A stretch of 64,000 bases of DNA, taken from contig CASFTM010000006.1 in NCBI GenBank assembly GCA_949297775.1, positions 1 to 64,000 on the forward strand, written 5' to 3'. Under the pieces are notes generated by a model. That model searched no databases and had not been told where the DNA came from. It saw nothing but the letters and a program-made list of their open reading frames with translations. A program made the translations under genes and the position numbers. Positions within the stretch are counted from its first letter, which is position 1. Each line of letters begins with the position of its first letter. This document shows positions 33,899-42,832 of the stretch, in pieces. This DNA comes from an uncultured bacterium. Its GTDB lineage: Bacteria; Elusimicrobiota; Elusimicrobia; Elusimicrobiales; Elusimicrobiaceae.

Positions 33899-34081
33899 AT
33901 CTTTATTTTATAAAGTTTTTTCGGAAAGAGAATAGCTTTGGCCCGTCCAGGCAGCAGGTGTAAAAGGAGATTGCTTGGCGCGGTTGCCAATGCAACAGGC
34001 GGTGCCGGGCGGAGGTGCCCCAAACTAGGCGTGCTAACGGGTAAAGAGAGGGGAGGGACAGCCCGACCCTTGATTTGTTTT

Positions 34082-34121
34082 TTTTTGATAAATTTTGGCT
34101 ATGACCAAAATTTATCAAAAA
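34082..34121 (+). repeat. Perfect 17-bp inverted repeat enclosing the pilin start codon
   Basis: The left arm at 34082-34098 (TTTTTGATAAATTTTGG) is exactly complementary to the right arm at 34105-34121. The six-base loop CTATGA contains the ATG of the pilin gene at 34101-34103. In mRNA this would form a 17-bp hairpin with the start codon exposed in the loop and no Shine-Dalgarno in front. It is too long and too exact for chance. It could be a translational switch or a protein or DNA operator. Confidence 0.9.
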
Positions 34122-34622
34122 TCTCTCCCGGCGGGGAAAAACGCCGGATTTACGCTAATAGAGTTATTAGTAGTCGTTTTAATTATCGGTATCTTGGTGG
34201 CCATAGCGTTGCCGCAATACCAAAAAGCTGTGCTGAAAAGCCGCATGAGCAGTATGTGGCCGCTGCTAAAAGGAATTAAGGATGCCCAGGAGGCGTATTA
34301 TCTGGCTAATGGAAACTATACGGATGATTTAACTCAGCTGGATATTACCGTTCCCAAAGGAGATTTGCGGAGTAATTCGGCGGCCGGGCAGGAAGACTAC
34401 CGAAATGGAACCTGCTTGGATAATTTATCCGGTACCACGGCTATGGGGCAGGAAGTATACGGAGGGGTTGGAAGCGGATGTGGCGTGGGGGGAATGCCCT
34501 CTAACTCTTGTTTTTTCCGCGTGTATTTTGACCATTCTGCCCGTTCCGGGCAAATCCATTGCGGCGGCACACTGCGGGATTGTGAGTCTGTTTGCAAGTC
34601 GTTTAGTTTTGTAACTCAATAA
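34101..34622 (+). CDS. Type IV pilin / pseudopilin-like prepilin
   Basis: 173 residues from the ATG at 34101; a TTG at 34095 lies within the hairpin arm. A 16-residue leader ends in G before FTLIELLVVVLIIGILVAIA, the classic prepilin peptidase site with Glu at +5. The helix continues with LPQYQKAVLKSRMSSMWPLLKGIKDAQEAYY, typical of Elusimicrobiota pilins. The globular C-terminal part holds several Cys that probably form disulfides (CLDN, SGCGVG, NSCFFRVYF, CGGTLRDCESVCK). It is monocistronic; no assembly genes are nearby. It is probably one of several dispersed pilin genes of the genome. Confidence 0.9.
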   Translation: MTKIYQKSLPAGKNAGFTLIELLVVVLIIGILVAIALPQYQKAVLKSRMSSMWPLLKGIKDAQEAYYLANGNYTDDLTQLDITVPKGDLRSNSAAGQEDYRNGTCLDNLSGTTAMGQEVYGGVGSGCGVGGMPSNSCFFRVYFDHSARSGQIHCGGTLRDCESVCKSFSFVTQ

Positions 34623-34671
34623 ATCTGGGCCAATCCCACAAAAATCGGCGAAGTTGCATTAACAGCGTTTG

Positions 34672-35610
34672 TCAGTATTGGGCAAATTTAATAATTCGCC
34701 GGGCCAGGGCATGGGGCTCAAAATCTTCAGTTGCATGTAAATCCAGTTTTAAAGCGTTGGTGTAACGCCCGAACCAGGTGCGCTGGCGCTTGGCGTATTG
34801 GCGGGTAAGAGTGGCGATTTGCTCAATGGCTTTTTGCCGGGAGAGTTTGCCTTGCAAATAGTCCACCGCCTGCGGGTAGCCCAAACTTTTTAAGGCGGGA
34901 ATATCCGAAGGGTATCCTTCTTCCAGCAAGGTTTTGGCTTCGGCGCACATCGGGTCAAAAATTTGTTCCGTCCGGCGAGCAATACGCGCGTTTAAAGCGT
35001 CCTTATTCCACGCCAAATATACCCAGGAGGATTGGGTCGCATCCGGCAGTTGGAAAAATTTGCCGCTTTTTAGTTCGCTTGCGGGCCGCCCCGTCAGCAG
35101 GCACAGCTCCAGTGCGCGCATGGTGCGCTGTACATTCCCCGCCGGGATAGCGGCGGCGGAAACAGGGTCTTTTTCCGCCAAGGCGTTATGCAATCCTTCT
35201 TTGCCCTTTTCGTTCAGCAGGGCGGCTAATTGGCGGCGCGTTTCTGCCGTGCCCGGGGGCAGTTCGTCCATTCCCACAAAATACGCGTGCAGATACATCC
35301 CCGTCCCTCCGGCAAAAATAAGCTGCCGTCCGGCGTATCGTGCGGCGATTTCCCGCGCAAGCGTGCGGAAAGCCCCGGCGTTAAATGTGTCCGTAACGGG
35401 CAGAAAATCCACCAGCAGATACGGCACTCCGTCCACTTCGTATGTTCCATCGTGCCACGCGCCTTGCGGCTTGGCGGTGCCTATCGTCAGGCGTGTGTAC
35501 ACTTGGCGCGAATCGGCAGACACGATAATCCCGCCCGTCTGCCGGGCGAGTTCCAGCGCAAGTTCCGTTTTACCGGAAGCGGTCGGGCCGCAAAGGACGA
35601 TGGGTTTCAT
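34672..35610 (-). CDS. miaA: tRNA dimethylallyltransferase MiaA
   Basis: 312 residues. The P loop GPTASGKTELAL, then VSADSRQVYTRLTIGTAKP, the GGTGMYLHAYF segment and the C-terminal RQYAKRQRTWFGRY are diagnostic. It adds a dimethylallyl group to A37 of tRNAs reading U-starting codons. MiaB, which methylthiolates the product, is encoded 0.7 kb upstream. Confidence 0.96.
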   Translation of the reverse strand: MKPIVLCGPTASGKTELALELARQTGGIIVSADSRQVYTRLTIGTAKPQGAWHDGTYEVDGVPYLLVDFLPVTDTFNAGAFRTLAREIAARYAGRQLIFAGGTGMYLHAYFVGMDELPPGTAETRRQLAALLNEKGKEGLHNALAEKDPVSAAAIPAGNVQRTMRALELCLLTGRPASELKSGKFFQLPDATQSSWVYLAWNKDALNARIARRTEQIFDPMCAEAKTLLEEGYPSDIPALKSLGYPQAVDYLQGKLSRQKAIEQIATLTRQYAKRQRTWFGRYTNALKLDLHATEDFEPHALARRIIKFAQY

Positions 35611-35760
35611 ATGATATATTTTAGTAAATTTCCGGCTGTCGGCAGGAAGTGGCTGGCTACTGCAGGCGGAGTAGACCTTTTTCTTTGCTTGTTGGCTATA
35701 TGAATATTTAAAATAAGTGGCTGATATAGAAAAAATACAGAAATAAGACTTGCAGAAATA

Positions 35761-35791
35761 AAACTCCCCCGCGTATACCGCGGGGGAGTTT
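35761..35791 (-). terminator. Terminator of the miaB - PilZ unit
   Basis: A perfect stem with arms AAACTCCCCCGCG-like and CGCGGGGGAGTTTT; on the minus strand it ends in a T-rich stretch. It follows the PilZ stop codon by about 20 bp. Confidence 0.75.
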
Positions 35792-35813
35792 TGTTATTTG
35801 CGAAGTCGGGGAT

Positions 35814-36278
35814 TTATTTGCCTTCAAAAAGGCTTTCGTCTTTTTGGATTTTATTGCAGATGTGGTGGCATTTGCAGTTAGGCACACACACTTCGGGCAG
35901 TTTTAACAAAATGCGGGTGTCGCAGTCGTTAAAGTCATCCGCCATTTCGCTGATGACCTTGGCGTCTTTATCCGCCATTTTGGTAAATTCAATCCCGATG
36001 GTATATACGTTTTCGCGCTGTTTGACCCAGGCCAATTTGGCTTCTACTTCTATTTTGCCGGTGCCGGGCAGCTGTAGGCTGATGGAAAAACGGTCTGCCA
36101 GCGGCGCGCCCAAAAAGCTGATCATCCGCATACCGGAAGCGGATAAGTCCGCCAGAATGGCTACCAGGGAAGTTTCTTTCCCGTCTTCCGTTTTGTAATG
36201 CAGGTTAACCGGTTCAATCAGATTGCTGATGACCGGCATACGCGGATGTCTGCGTTTTTCAGAAAATTTTTTCGTCAT
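35814..36278 (-). CDS. PilZ-domain protein with a cysteine-rich C terminus
   Basis: 154 residues. The PilZ domain has both c-di-GMP-binding motifs: R-x-x-x-R as RRHPR (about 10-14) and a D/N-x-S-x-x-G motif as DLSASG (about 45). So c-di-GMP binding is likely. The last 35 residues carry a cluster C-x4-C-x-C-x3-C (CVPNCKCHHIC) with two His, which looks like a metal site and is not part of the usual PilZ fold. It starts 2 bp after miaB ends, so it is co-transcribed with a tRNA-modification gene. Its target is unknown. Confidence 0.85.
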   Translation of the reverse strand: MTKKFSEKRRHPRMPVISNLIEPVNLHYKTEDGKETSLVAILADLSASGMRMISFLGAPLADRFSISLQLPGTGKIEVEAKLAWVKQRENVYTIGIEFTKMADKDAKVISEMADDFNDCDTRILLKLPEVCVPNCKCHHICNKIQKDESLFEGK

Positions 36279-36280
36279 AC

Positions 36281-37510
36281 TTAGTCCCTCGCAAATAATA
36301 ATGTCCCGTCGGCTTTTTCAATTTCCACCCGGACGATAGAGCCCACGGGGTAAGTTTTGTTTGTTTTCACCCAAAAATTTTCGGAGGAGCGGCCTTTGTT
36401 TTCCGTTTCCAAAAGCACTTCCTGCACGGTGCCGGCCTGCGCTTGGTAAGCCGCGTCCGAGAGGCCCCTCACTTTATTTAACAAAATATCCAGTCTTTCT
36501 TCCAGTACCTTTTGCGGAAGCTGCTTCATTTGCGCAGCCGGCGTGCCTTGGCGGGGGGAATATTTGTAGCAATAGGCGATAAAGAATTTCGCCTCGTCCA
36601 CCAGGGTTAAAGTCTGCTGGAAGTCTTCCTCCGTTTCCGTCGGGAAGCCCACGATGATATCGGTAGAAATGTTAAATCCGCAGTCTTTTAGCGCGTGTAT
36701 TTTTTCCAAAAAAATCTCGCGCGTGTAACCGCGTTTCATTTCCTGCAGCACTTTGCTGGAGCCGCTTTGCACCGGCAGGTGCACATGACGGGCGATTTTG
36801 GGGTTGGCTTTGACGGCGTTTAAAAATTCCGGCGTAAAATAAATGGGGTGCGGGCTTGTAAAGCGGACGCGTTCCACGCCCGGTACTTCGCTGACGCGGT
36901 TTAGCAAATCGGCAAACGCAACGGTGCCGTTTTGATAGGCGTTGACGGTCTGCCCCAAAAGCATAATTTCTTTGGCTCCTGCCGCGGCTTTGCGGGCGGC
37001 TTCCTGCAGAATGTCCCGCGGGTCCAGGCATTTAATCGGCCCGCGCACGCTGGGCACAATGCAGTACGAGCAGGCAAAATTGCACCCGCGCATAATGGTT
37101 ACGTACCCGGTAAGCCCCGGGGCGGGCAGCTGCCCCGCTTCGCCCGGTGCGCCAAACAGGCCGCTGGCGTTTAGCGTATCGGAAAAGTGTTCAATGTCTT
37201 TCGCGCCGGAAAGAATATCTAAAAACGGGTATTTCTTTTGCAGGGCTTTGCCTAAGCGTTGGGCGGCGCAGCCGGCAAAAATAATCACCCGGCCGGGTTT
37301 TTCTTTTTTCCAGGCGTTTAGGCGCCCGAGGAAAGATACGGCACGGTGTTCGGCGTGGTCGCGCACGGTGCAGGTGTTGATAAGCACGGTGTCGGCCTCG
37401 TCTAACTGATCCGTCAGCACAGCCCCGCGCGCCGCCAGGTGGGCGAACATTTCGTCCGAGTCCGCCACATTCATCTGGCAGCCGTAAGTTTGGATAAAGA
37501 CTTTTCTCAT
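36281..37510 (-). CDS. miaB: tRNA-2-methylthio-N6-dimethylallyladenosine synthase MiaB
   Basis: 409 residues with the three MiaB parts: UPF0004 domain with TYGCQMNVADSDEM and further Cys (NTCTVRDHAEHR, AGCAAQRLG) for one 4Fe-4S cluster; the radical SAM motif C-x3-C-x2-C in CNFACSYC; and a C-terminal TRAM domain of about 60 residues. It adds a methylthio group to i6A37. The protein is slightly shorter than E. coli MiaB, as in many bacteria. MtaB or RimO are less likely given the exact N-terminal motif. Confidence 0.93.
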   Translation of the reverse strand: MRKVFIQTYGCQMNVADSDEMFAHLAARGAVLTDQLDEADTVLINTCTVRDHAEHRAVSFLGRLNAWKKEKPGRVIIFAGCAAQRLGKALQKKYPFLDILSGAKDIEHFSDTLNASGLFGAPGEAGQLPAPGLTGYVTIMRGCNFACSYCIVPSVRGPIKCLDPRDILQEAARKAAAGAKEIMLLGQTVNAYQNGTVAFADLLNRVSEVPGVERVRFTSPHPIYFTPEFLNAVKANPKIARHVHLPVQSGSSKVLQEMKRGYTREIFLEKIHALKDCGFNISTDIIVGFPTETEEDFQQTLTLVDEAKFFIAYCYKYSPRQGTPAAQMKQLPQKVLEERLDILLNKVRGLSDAAYQAQAGTVQEVLLETENKGRSSENFWVKTNKTYPVGSIVRVEIEKADGTLLFARD

Positions 37511-37522
37511 AGCAGTAAAAAA

Positions 37523-37550
37523 GCAAGGCGGCCCCGAAAGGCCGCCTTGC
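37523..37550 (-). terminator. Terminator of the long bat - gmhA - rpiB - pgi unit
   Basis: An 11-bp perfect stem GCAAGGCGGCC / GGCCGCCTTGC, then TTTTTTA on the minus strand, placed just after the pgi stop codon. Confidence 0.85.
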
Positions 37551-37561
37551 GCAAGAACAGA

Positions 37562-39238
37562 TTAGAACAAGCCGCTAATTTTTTTGATGCTTTCCAAAAT
37601 AGGCTGCGTGAGGTGGATTTTAATCACGCGTCTGCCTTTGGACTGCAGGGCCTGAAAGTCGCCCAGCGCCTGCGCATTGCAGAGCTGGCCGAAGGTGTAG
37701 TGCTGGCCGGGGATTTTGATATCGTTCGCCGGGTCGGCGGACAAAATCAAAAATACGCCGTTGTTGCCGTCGCCTTTGTGCAGCTGCCCGGTGGAGTGCA
37801 GGTAGCGCGGGCCGAAGCCAAACAGTACGGCGCGTTTGGTGCGGGCCATAATTTTATCGCGCAGTGCAAGCAGGGCTTTTTCCACTTCTTCGGACGGATA
37901 GACGTAGGGCAGAATAGCCACATAGTCGTTGCTTTCCAACAGGGAGTAGAGGTCCTGCGCCAGGGTGCTGAGTTTGACTTCGTCCGCAATGTCGGAAGAC
38001 ACCAAAATCGGCGCGGAAACTTCGGCGGGAATATCGCCCGCTTCCAGTTTGGCCAGTACGTTTTTGGTTAGCGTCTTGGCTTCCTGCACGTTGGGCTGGT
38101 CAAACGGGTCAATGCCCAAAATGGCGCCGGCGGCGGCGGTGGCGATTTCCCACAGCAGGAACATCGCTCCCAGCTGATACAGCCCGCCGAGGCTGATGGT
38201 TAAAATGGGGTAGCCGCGTTCGGCTAAGTCGTCGGCTATAGCGGTAACGCGCTTATCGTCTTCGCTCCCGGTAGAGAGGTGGACAAACAGGCGGTCGTCG
38301 CGGTAGTCAAAATTGGTTTTGAGCATTTCGCCCGCTACCGGCACAATGCCTTTGCCTTCTTTGCCGGTGGATTCGGCTACCAACTGTTCCGCCCACAAGC
38401 CGAAGGTGGCAAAATCTTTCGGGGTGAGCAAGGTCAGTTTGTCTTTGCCGTGGTTGACATTGCAGGCACCCATAAACGCACCGAGTTTGACGGCGGCGTT
38501 GTCTTTTACGGGAGCTTCCGGCCCGAACGAGGCGGCCTGTTCTTTGGCTTCGGTAAGCAGGCGTTTTATGTCCACGCCCATAATGGCGGCCGGCACGATG
38601 CCAAACATAGACAGCGCCGAAAAGCGCCCGCCGATATCCGCCGGGTTCAAAAACGTTTTGCGGAAGTGATGTTTTTTAGCCAAGGCTTCCAAGCCGGTTC
38701 CGGGGTCGGTAATGGCGGCGAAGTTTTGACCGGGCTCTTTTACGCCGGATTTTTTTACTTCATCCCAGAAATAGGCAAATTGAGAGGAGGGTTCCACCGT
38801 GCCGCCGGATTTGCTGGCGAAAATGAACAGCGTTTGCGCCGGGTTAATGCGCGCGCGGGCGGCGCCGATCCAATCCGGGTTGGTGGTGTCTAATACGATG
38901 AGCTCCGGCCAGCCTTCCTGTTTGCCGAAAACGGTGCGGAACACTTCCGGCGCCAAAGACGAACCGCCCATCCCCATAATGACGCAATGTCTGAAATTTT
39001 GTTTTACGTCGTGGGCAAACGCCAATATATCGTCAATCCGTTCCAGCGTCCAGTCGTACACTTTCTGCCAGCCTAAAAATTTAACGATAAATTCCATATG
39101 CTCTTTGTCTTGTTTCCAAAGAGTGGGGTCCTTGGCCCAGAATTTGGTGTTGAAATCCAACCCTTCCAGTTTGATTTCGCCTTCCCGGATAATTCCTTCG
39201 GCCATAGGGTTTGCATGTGTATTCATCATAAGTTTCAT
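37562..39238 (-). CDS. pgi: Glucose-6-phosphate isomerase
   Basis: About 558 residues. The SIS-fold signatures are VIMGMGGSSLAPEVF, IFASKSGGTVEPSSQF and the sugar-phosphate pocket GGRFSALSMFG. It interconverts glucose-6-phosphate and fructose-6-phosphate. It belongs to the bacterial subtype found also fused to transaldolase, here stand-alone. The start is uncertain among several Met: ATG at 39238 lies 3 bp after GAGG, and the ATG at 39229 has better spacing. It is the last gene of a run with rpiB and gmhA. Confidence 0.92.
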   Translation of the reverse strand: MKLMMNTHANPMAEGIIREGEIKLEGLDFNTKFWAKDPTLWKQDKEHMEFIVKFLGWQKVYDWTLERIDDILAFAHDVKQNFRHCVIMGMGGSSLAPEVFRTVFGKQEGWPELIVLDTTNPDWIGAARARINPAQTLFIFASKSGGTVEPSSQFAYFWDEVKKSGVKEPGQNFAAITDPGTGLEALAKKHHFRKTFLNPADIGGRFSALSMFGIVPAAIMGVDIKRLLTEAKEQAASFGPEAPVKDNAAVKLGAFMGACNVNHGKDKLTLLTPKDFATFGLWAEQLVAESTGKEGKGIVPVAGEMLKTNFDYRDDRLFVHLSTGSEDDKRVTAIADDLAERGYPILTISLGGLYQLGAMFLLWEIATAAAGAILGIDPFDQPNVQEAKTLTKNVLAKLEAGDIPAEVSAPILVSSDIADEVKLSTLAQDLYSLLESNDYVAILPYVYPSEEVEKALLALRDKIMARTKRAVLFGFGPRYLHSTGQLHKGDGNNGVFLILSADPANDIKIPGQHYTFGQLCNAQALGDFQALQSKGRRVIKIHLTQPILESIKKISGLF

Positions 39239-39269
39239 CATCCTCAATCAATTTTAAGACCGGTGGGTC

Positions 39270-39722
39270 TTATTTAAAATTTGCGTTTTCAATCGCTTTT
39301 ACTTTTTTTAACCTCTCTTCGTGGCGGGTGCCCGTCAGGAAAGAGGCGTTTAAAAAACGTTCGGTCAGTTCTTCGGCCATCGCCGGGCCGATAATGCGCG
39401 CTCCTAAACACAACACATTAAGTGCGTCGTGCTCTACGGCCTGCTTGGCGCTGTATGCGTCGTGGCAGACGCACGCGCGGACGCCTTTGGTTTTGTTAGC
39501 CGTTACGCATACCCCCACCCCGCTTCCGCAAAGCAGAATGCCGCGGTCCGCCTGTTTGGCGGCTACCATTTTGGCCACTTTGTCGGCATAGTCCGGGTAG
39601 TCGGCGCGTTCCGTGCTGAAGGTGCCGCAGTCTATCACTTCGTGCCCGAGGCGCAGTACCGCCTCTTTCACGGTTTCTTTCAGCGGAAATCCCGCATGGT
39701 CACAACCAATTGCTATTTTCAT
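39270..39722 (-). CDS. rpiB: Ribose-5-phosphate isomerase B
   Basis: 150 residues. GCDHAGFPLKE at the N terminus, GILLCGSGVGVCVTANK with the catalytic Cys, and RACVCHDAYSAKQAVEHDALN are the RpiB/LacAB signatures. It interconverts ribose-5-phosphate and ribulose-5-phosphate. It lies 3 bp downstream of gmhA. Confidence 0.95.
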   Translation of the reverse strand: MKIAIGCDHAGFPLKETVKEAVLRLGHEVIDCGTFSTERADYPDYADKVAKMVAAKQADRGILLCGSGVGVCVTANKTKGVRACVCHDAYSAKQAVEHDALNVLCLGARIIGPAMAEELTERFLNASFLTGTRHEERLKKVKAIENANFK

Positions 39723-39725
39723 AAA

Positions 39726-40283
39726 TCAGTAAGCCTGGTCCACCAAGTCGCACATACAGTGGCCCATAAAAATATGGCAGGCCTGGATGTGCGGCGTATC
39801 TTTGACGTTTACCACCAGCGGCAAATCGCACATATCCTTAATCGTGCCGCCGTCTTTGCCTAAAAAAGCCGCCGTAAAACATCCTTTGCGTTTGGCAAGC
39901 CCCAGCGCCAAGTATACGTTTTTGCTGTTGCCGGAAGTGGAAATGCCAATGACCACATCGCCTTCTTTGGCAAAGCCGTCAATCTGGCGGGAAAAAACCA
40001 CATCGTACGAATAGTCGTTGCCAATGGCGGTAAGTGTGGAGGAATTGGTGTTTAAGGCCAAAGCCGGCAGCGAGGGGCGTTCTTTTTTAAACCGGCCTAC
40101 AAATTCTGCCGCAATATGCTGTGCGTCAGAGGCGCTGCCGCCGTTTCCCATTAAAATAACTTTATTGCCTTTTTTAAACGCTTCCGTCACTTTGGCGGCC
40201 AATTCTTCCACTTTGTCCGCCAAGTGTTCTTTTACGTACGTAACGGCTTGAATGAGCTCATCGGCTTGTTGTTGTACAAACAT
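39726..40283 (-). CDS. gmhA: Sedoheptulose-7-phosphate isomerase GmhA
   Basis: 185 residues of the SIS fold: MGNGGSASDAQHIAAEFVGRF, TLTAIGNDYSYD and GISTSGNSKNV are nearly identical to known GmhA. It makes D-glycero-manno-heptose 7-phosphate for lipopolysaccharide inner core, which supports a diderm envelope. DiaA is a close paralog family but lacks the heptose active-site pattern. It begins 14 bp after the BatE-like gene, so it is probably in the same transcript as the bat genes. Confidence 0.92.
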   Translation of the reverse strand: MFVQQQADELIQAVTYVKEHLADKVEELAAKVTEAFKKGNKVILMGNGGSASDAQHIAAEFVGRFKKERPSLPALALNTNSSTLTAIGNDYSYDVVFSRQIDGFAKEGDVVIGISTSGNSKNVYLALGLAKRKGCFTAAFLGKDGGTIKDMCDLPLVVNVKDTPHIQACHIFMGHCMCDLVDQAY

Positions 40284-40297
40284 AAAAATACCTCAGT

Positions 40298-41017
40298 TTA
40301 AATTTGTTCCACGGTGCTCTTTTCCACCCAGCCTTTTAGGCCTTGGGATTTGACGATGACTTCATACCAATCGTCTTTGGTGTCCTGCACCGCCAGCAAA
40401 TGGCCTTGCGGCACGCTGGCGCTTGCGGGAAAATTTGTTCCCGGGCCGCTGCGTATTTCCGCCACCGCAGAGGCAACCACCGCCAGGTGTTCCTGCTCCA
40501 GCGTATAGCGGGCATACAACCAGCCACTGCAGATAATCAGTATCACCACGCTGGCGAAAAACACCCGTTTGAACTTGCGTTTAAGCAGCCACACGGAACC
40601 CGCCGCACAAAACAGCCACAATAAAAGGAATGTGAGTCCTTTTACTTCATCATAGGATAAATAAAAGAACGCTTTGTGCAATATTTCCGGCATACCGGCC
40701 GGGACCAACCGTTCGCCCCCGGCGGCTAAGGCCAGGGTTAGGTTGTGGCGGATGTCTGCATCCCGCGGGGCCAGTTTAAAAGCCCGGTAATAGTTGGCGG
40801 CGGCCAAACCCTTGCTGCCCATTTTAAAATAGCAGTTACCTATATTGTAGTAAACATAAGGGTCGTTTGGGGCGTTTTTTAGTTCGCTTTCATACAAACC
40901 CAACGCGGCGGAAAACTTGCCTTGCCGGTAGAATCCTTCGGCTTGTTGGAGGGTGTTCTGTCCCCAGGAAAAGGCCGCCAGAGAAGACAGAATGACAATT
41001 AAAAGCAGGTGTTTCAT
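40298..41017 (-). CDS. BatE-like TPR and SH3-domain protein
   Basis: About 239 residues from the ATG at 41017, whose ATGA overlaps the batD stop codon; this start gives a signal peptide (LLLIVILSSLAAFSWG). Two to three TPR units cover about 20-110 (AEGFYRQGKFSAALGLYESEL), followed by two membrane segments (about 130-185). The C terminus is a bacterial SH3 domain (EIRSGPGTNFP, then GLKGWVEKS). This layout equals BatE of the Bacteroides aerotolerance operon. It probably binds the other Bat proteins or peptidoglycan in the periplasm. Confidence 0.82.
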   Translation of the reverse strand: MKHLLLIVILSSLAAFSWGQNTLQQAEGFYRQGKFSAALGLYESELKNAPNDPYVYYNIGNCYFKMGSKGLAAANYYRAFKLAPRDADIRHNLTLALAAGGERLVPAGMPEILHKAFFYLSYDEVKGLTFLLLWLFCAAGSVWLLKRKFKRVFFASVVILIICSGWLYARYTLEQEHLAVVASAVAEIRSGPGTNFPASASVPQGHLLAVQDTKDDWYEVIVKSQGLKGWVEKSTVEQI

Positions 41018-42828
41018 TTGGCTTCTTCCTCCAGCAGTTTTAAAATATCCAGCGCTTGGTGCGCCAGTTCCTGCGCGCTTTGCGTGTCGGGCGCACCCGG
41101 GGCAAAGCGGGCCGCGTCCAGCCGCTGCCACAAAAGGGCAAAGGCTTCCGCCGTGGCGGGCGTAATACCGCGCTTGGTTAAAGCCGTCAAGATGGATTTA
41201 AGCGGCATACTGCCGGTGCTGATTTTCATCTTTTGTTGTAAGTAACCGGAAACGGCATCCGCCACCGCTTCGGTGGAAAAGGCTTTCTTCAGGCGATTTT
41301 TGGCAGCGGTGTACGCGCGTTTGTGCGCCAGTGACTTGCGCCCAACCGATGCAAACAGCACGCTCAACGCTAGTATTGTGAGCATAATCCAGTTGAGCGT
41401 TTGCCATGTGCTTAAGCGGGCTAAAACGGAGGGCTGCGGGGCCAATGTTTGCTTCAAATAGGCAATATCCTTCCCCAATGTTTGGATGCCGGCCGCCGCC
41501 GCGGCGGCCGCGCCAAAATCAAACCCGCTGTCCGTTTTGGTGGAAGGGGTAACAGTGATGTTAACCGGTTCGGTTTGCAGGGTTTTATAGGAGCGGGTTG
41601 CCGGATTGAAATAGGACCATTTGACTGCCGGCAGCGTATAGATGCCGGAAGCCGCCGGAACCAACACGGTTTTAAATGTTTTGGTGCTGTATATCTGCCC
41701 GTTGGATACGGAGGTATTGGAGGCGGATTGGGGCGTATAGATTTTAAACCCGTCCAGCGTCGGGAATTGGATGTCCGCCGTAGGCTTTAAATTGCCCGGC
41801 CCTTTGACGGTAACGGTTAACGTGACGGCTTCTCCTGCTTCCACTTCGGTTCGGTCCGCTTGGGCGGAAAGAGTGTAGCCGGTTCCCACGGCGCCATAAA
41901 AAGTGTTGGGCTTGCCAGCTGCCGGTACGGGGCGGATATTAAGCGTAATGGGAGTGGAGCGGGCGGTTTCTTCTTTGCTGGCGGCGGCAACGGCAAAAAA
42001 GCGGTCCAGCGCCGATAGCGGGGACGAACCCGTCATATAGCGCACGGAAGCCGCACCAACGGTGGCTTTGCCGGGAGCGGCACCAGTCAGCTGGTAGCGC
42101 TGTTCTTCATAGCGGTATAGCACGCCGCCGATGCTTTGCGTGCCCTGAGAGGAACCGATTTCTTCCATAAAAATATTGGAAACGGTTGGCTTCTGGTAAG
42201 GGGCGTCGTAAAACGGGCGGTTGTAATAAAACCGCACCGCCAGGGTAACTGCTTCGTTTACATAGGGCGTTTTGTCGCTTACGGCGGCTACCAAAAAGTA
42301 GTTTTCATCCCCGCGGGCATAGGCTTGGTTGGCTAAATCCCGCTCCAGCGGGGGCAGAGAAGGGTCGGCTTTTTCGCGCGGGCGTTTGACGGCGGCAGAA
42401 TCGTAATTGCCGGTGGAAGCCGGTTTGGCGGTGGTGGAAGCCGGCTGGGCGTTTTGCACGCCTTGGGCGTTGCGGTAAACGTTTACGGAAATAGGTTCCG
42501 TTTTGTAAGTTTTGCCGTTATGAGAAAATTGAATGGCGCCAATTGTCGCTTTGCCTACAAAGCGGGGCAGCATAATATAGCGGAAGGTGGTGGTGGTACG
42601 GCCGTTAACGGAAGATTGGAGCACTTCGCGCGAATATACGTTAAACGCCGGCAGGCTGGGCAGCTGGGGCATAACCATATTGCCCGACGCGCCGTTTACT
42701 TCCACCGTTAGCGTCAGTTCATCATCCAGCGTCAGGTTGGTTTTATCCACCCGCGCGGTAACGGATACCTGCGCCGCCGACCATACGGCGAGGCTTAGAA
42801 ACAAAAAAGACAATAAAATTTTCTTCAT
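41014..42828 (-). CDS. batD: BatD protein (oxygen tolerance family)
   Basis: 604 residues. Signal peptide, then a run of beta-sandwich domains beginning VSVTARVDKTNLTLDDELTL, which is the BatD family start. A membrane helix occurs near 485-505, and a helical cytoplasmic tail follows. BatD is found in Bat operons of diderm bacteria and is thought to work with the VWA proteins BatA and BatB in envelope quality control or aerotolerance. The biochemical role is not settled. Confidence 0.88.
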   Translation of the reverse strand: MKKILLSFLFLSLAVWSAAQVSVTARVDKTNLTLDDELTLTVEVNGASGNMVMPQLPSLPAFNVYSREVLQSSVNGRTTTTFRYIMLPRFVGKATIGAIQFSHNGKTYKTEPISVNVYRNAQGVQNAQPASTTAKPASTGNYDSAAVKRPREKADPSLPPLERDLANQAYARGDENYFLVAAVSDKTPYVNEAVTLAVRFYYNRPFYDAPYQKPTVSNIFMEEIGSSQGTQSIGGVLYRYEEQRYQLTGAAPGKATVGAASVRYMTGSSPLSALDRFFAVAAASKEETARSTPITLNIRPVPAAGKPNTFYGAVGTGYTLSAQADRTEVEAGEAVTLTVTVKGPGNLKPTADIQFPTLDGFKIYTPQSASNTSVSNGQIYSTKTFKTVLVPAASGIYTLPAVKWSYFNPATRSYKTLQTEPVNITVTPSTKTDSGFDFGAAAAAAAGIQTLGKDIAYLKQTLAPQPSVLARLSTWQTLNWIMLTILALSVLFASVGRKSLAHKRAYTAAKNRLKKAFSTEAVADAVSGYLQQKMKISTGSMPLKSILTALTKRGITPATAEAFALLWQRLDAARFAPGAPDTQSAQELAHQALDILKLLEEEAK

Positions 42829-42832
42829 AGAT

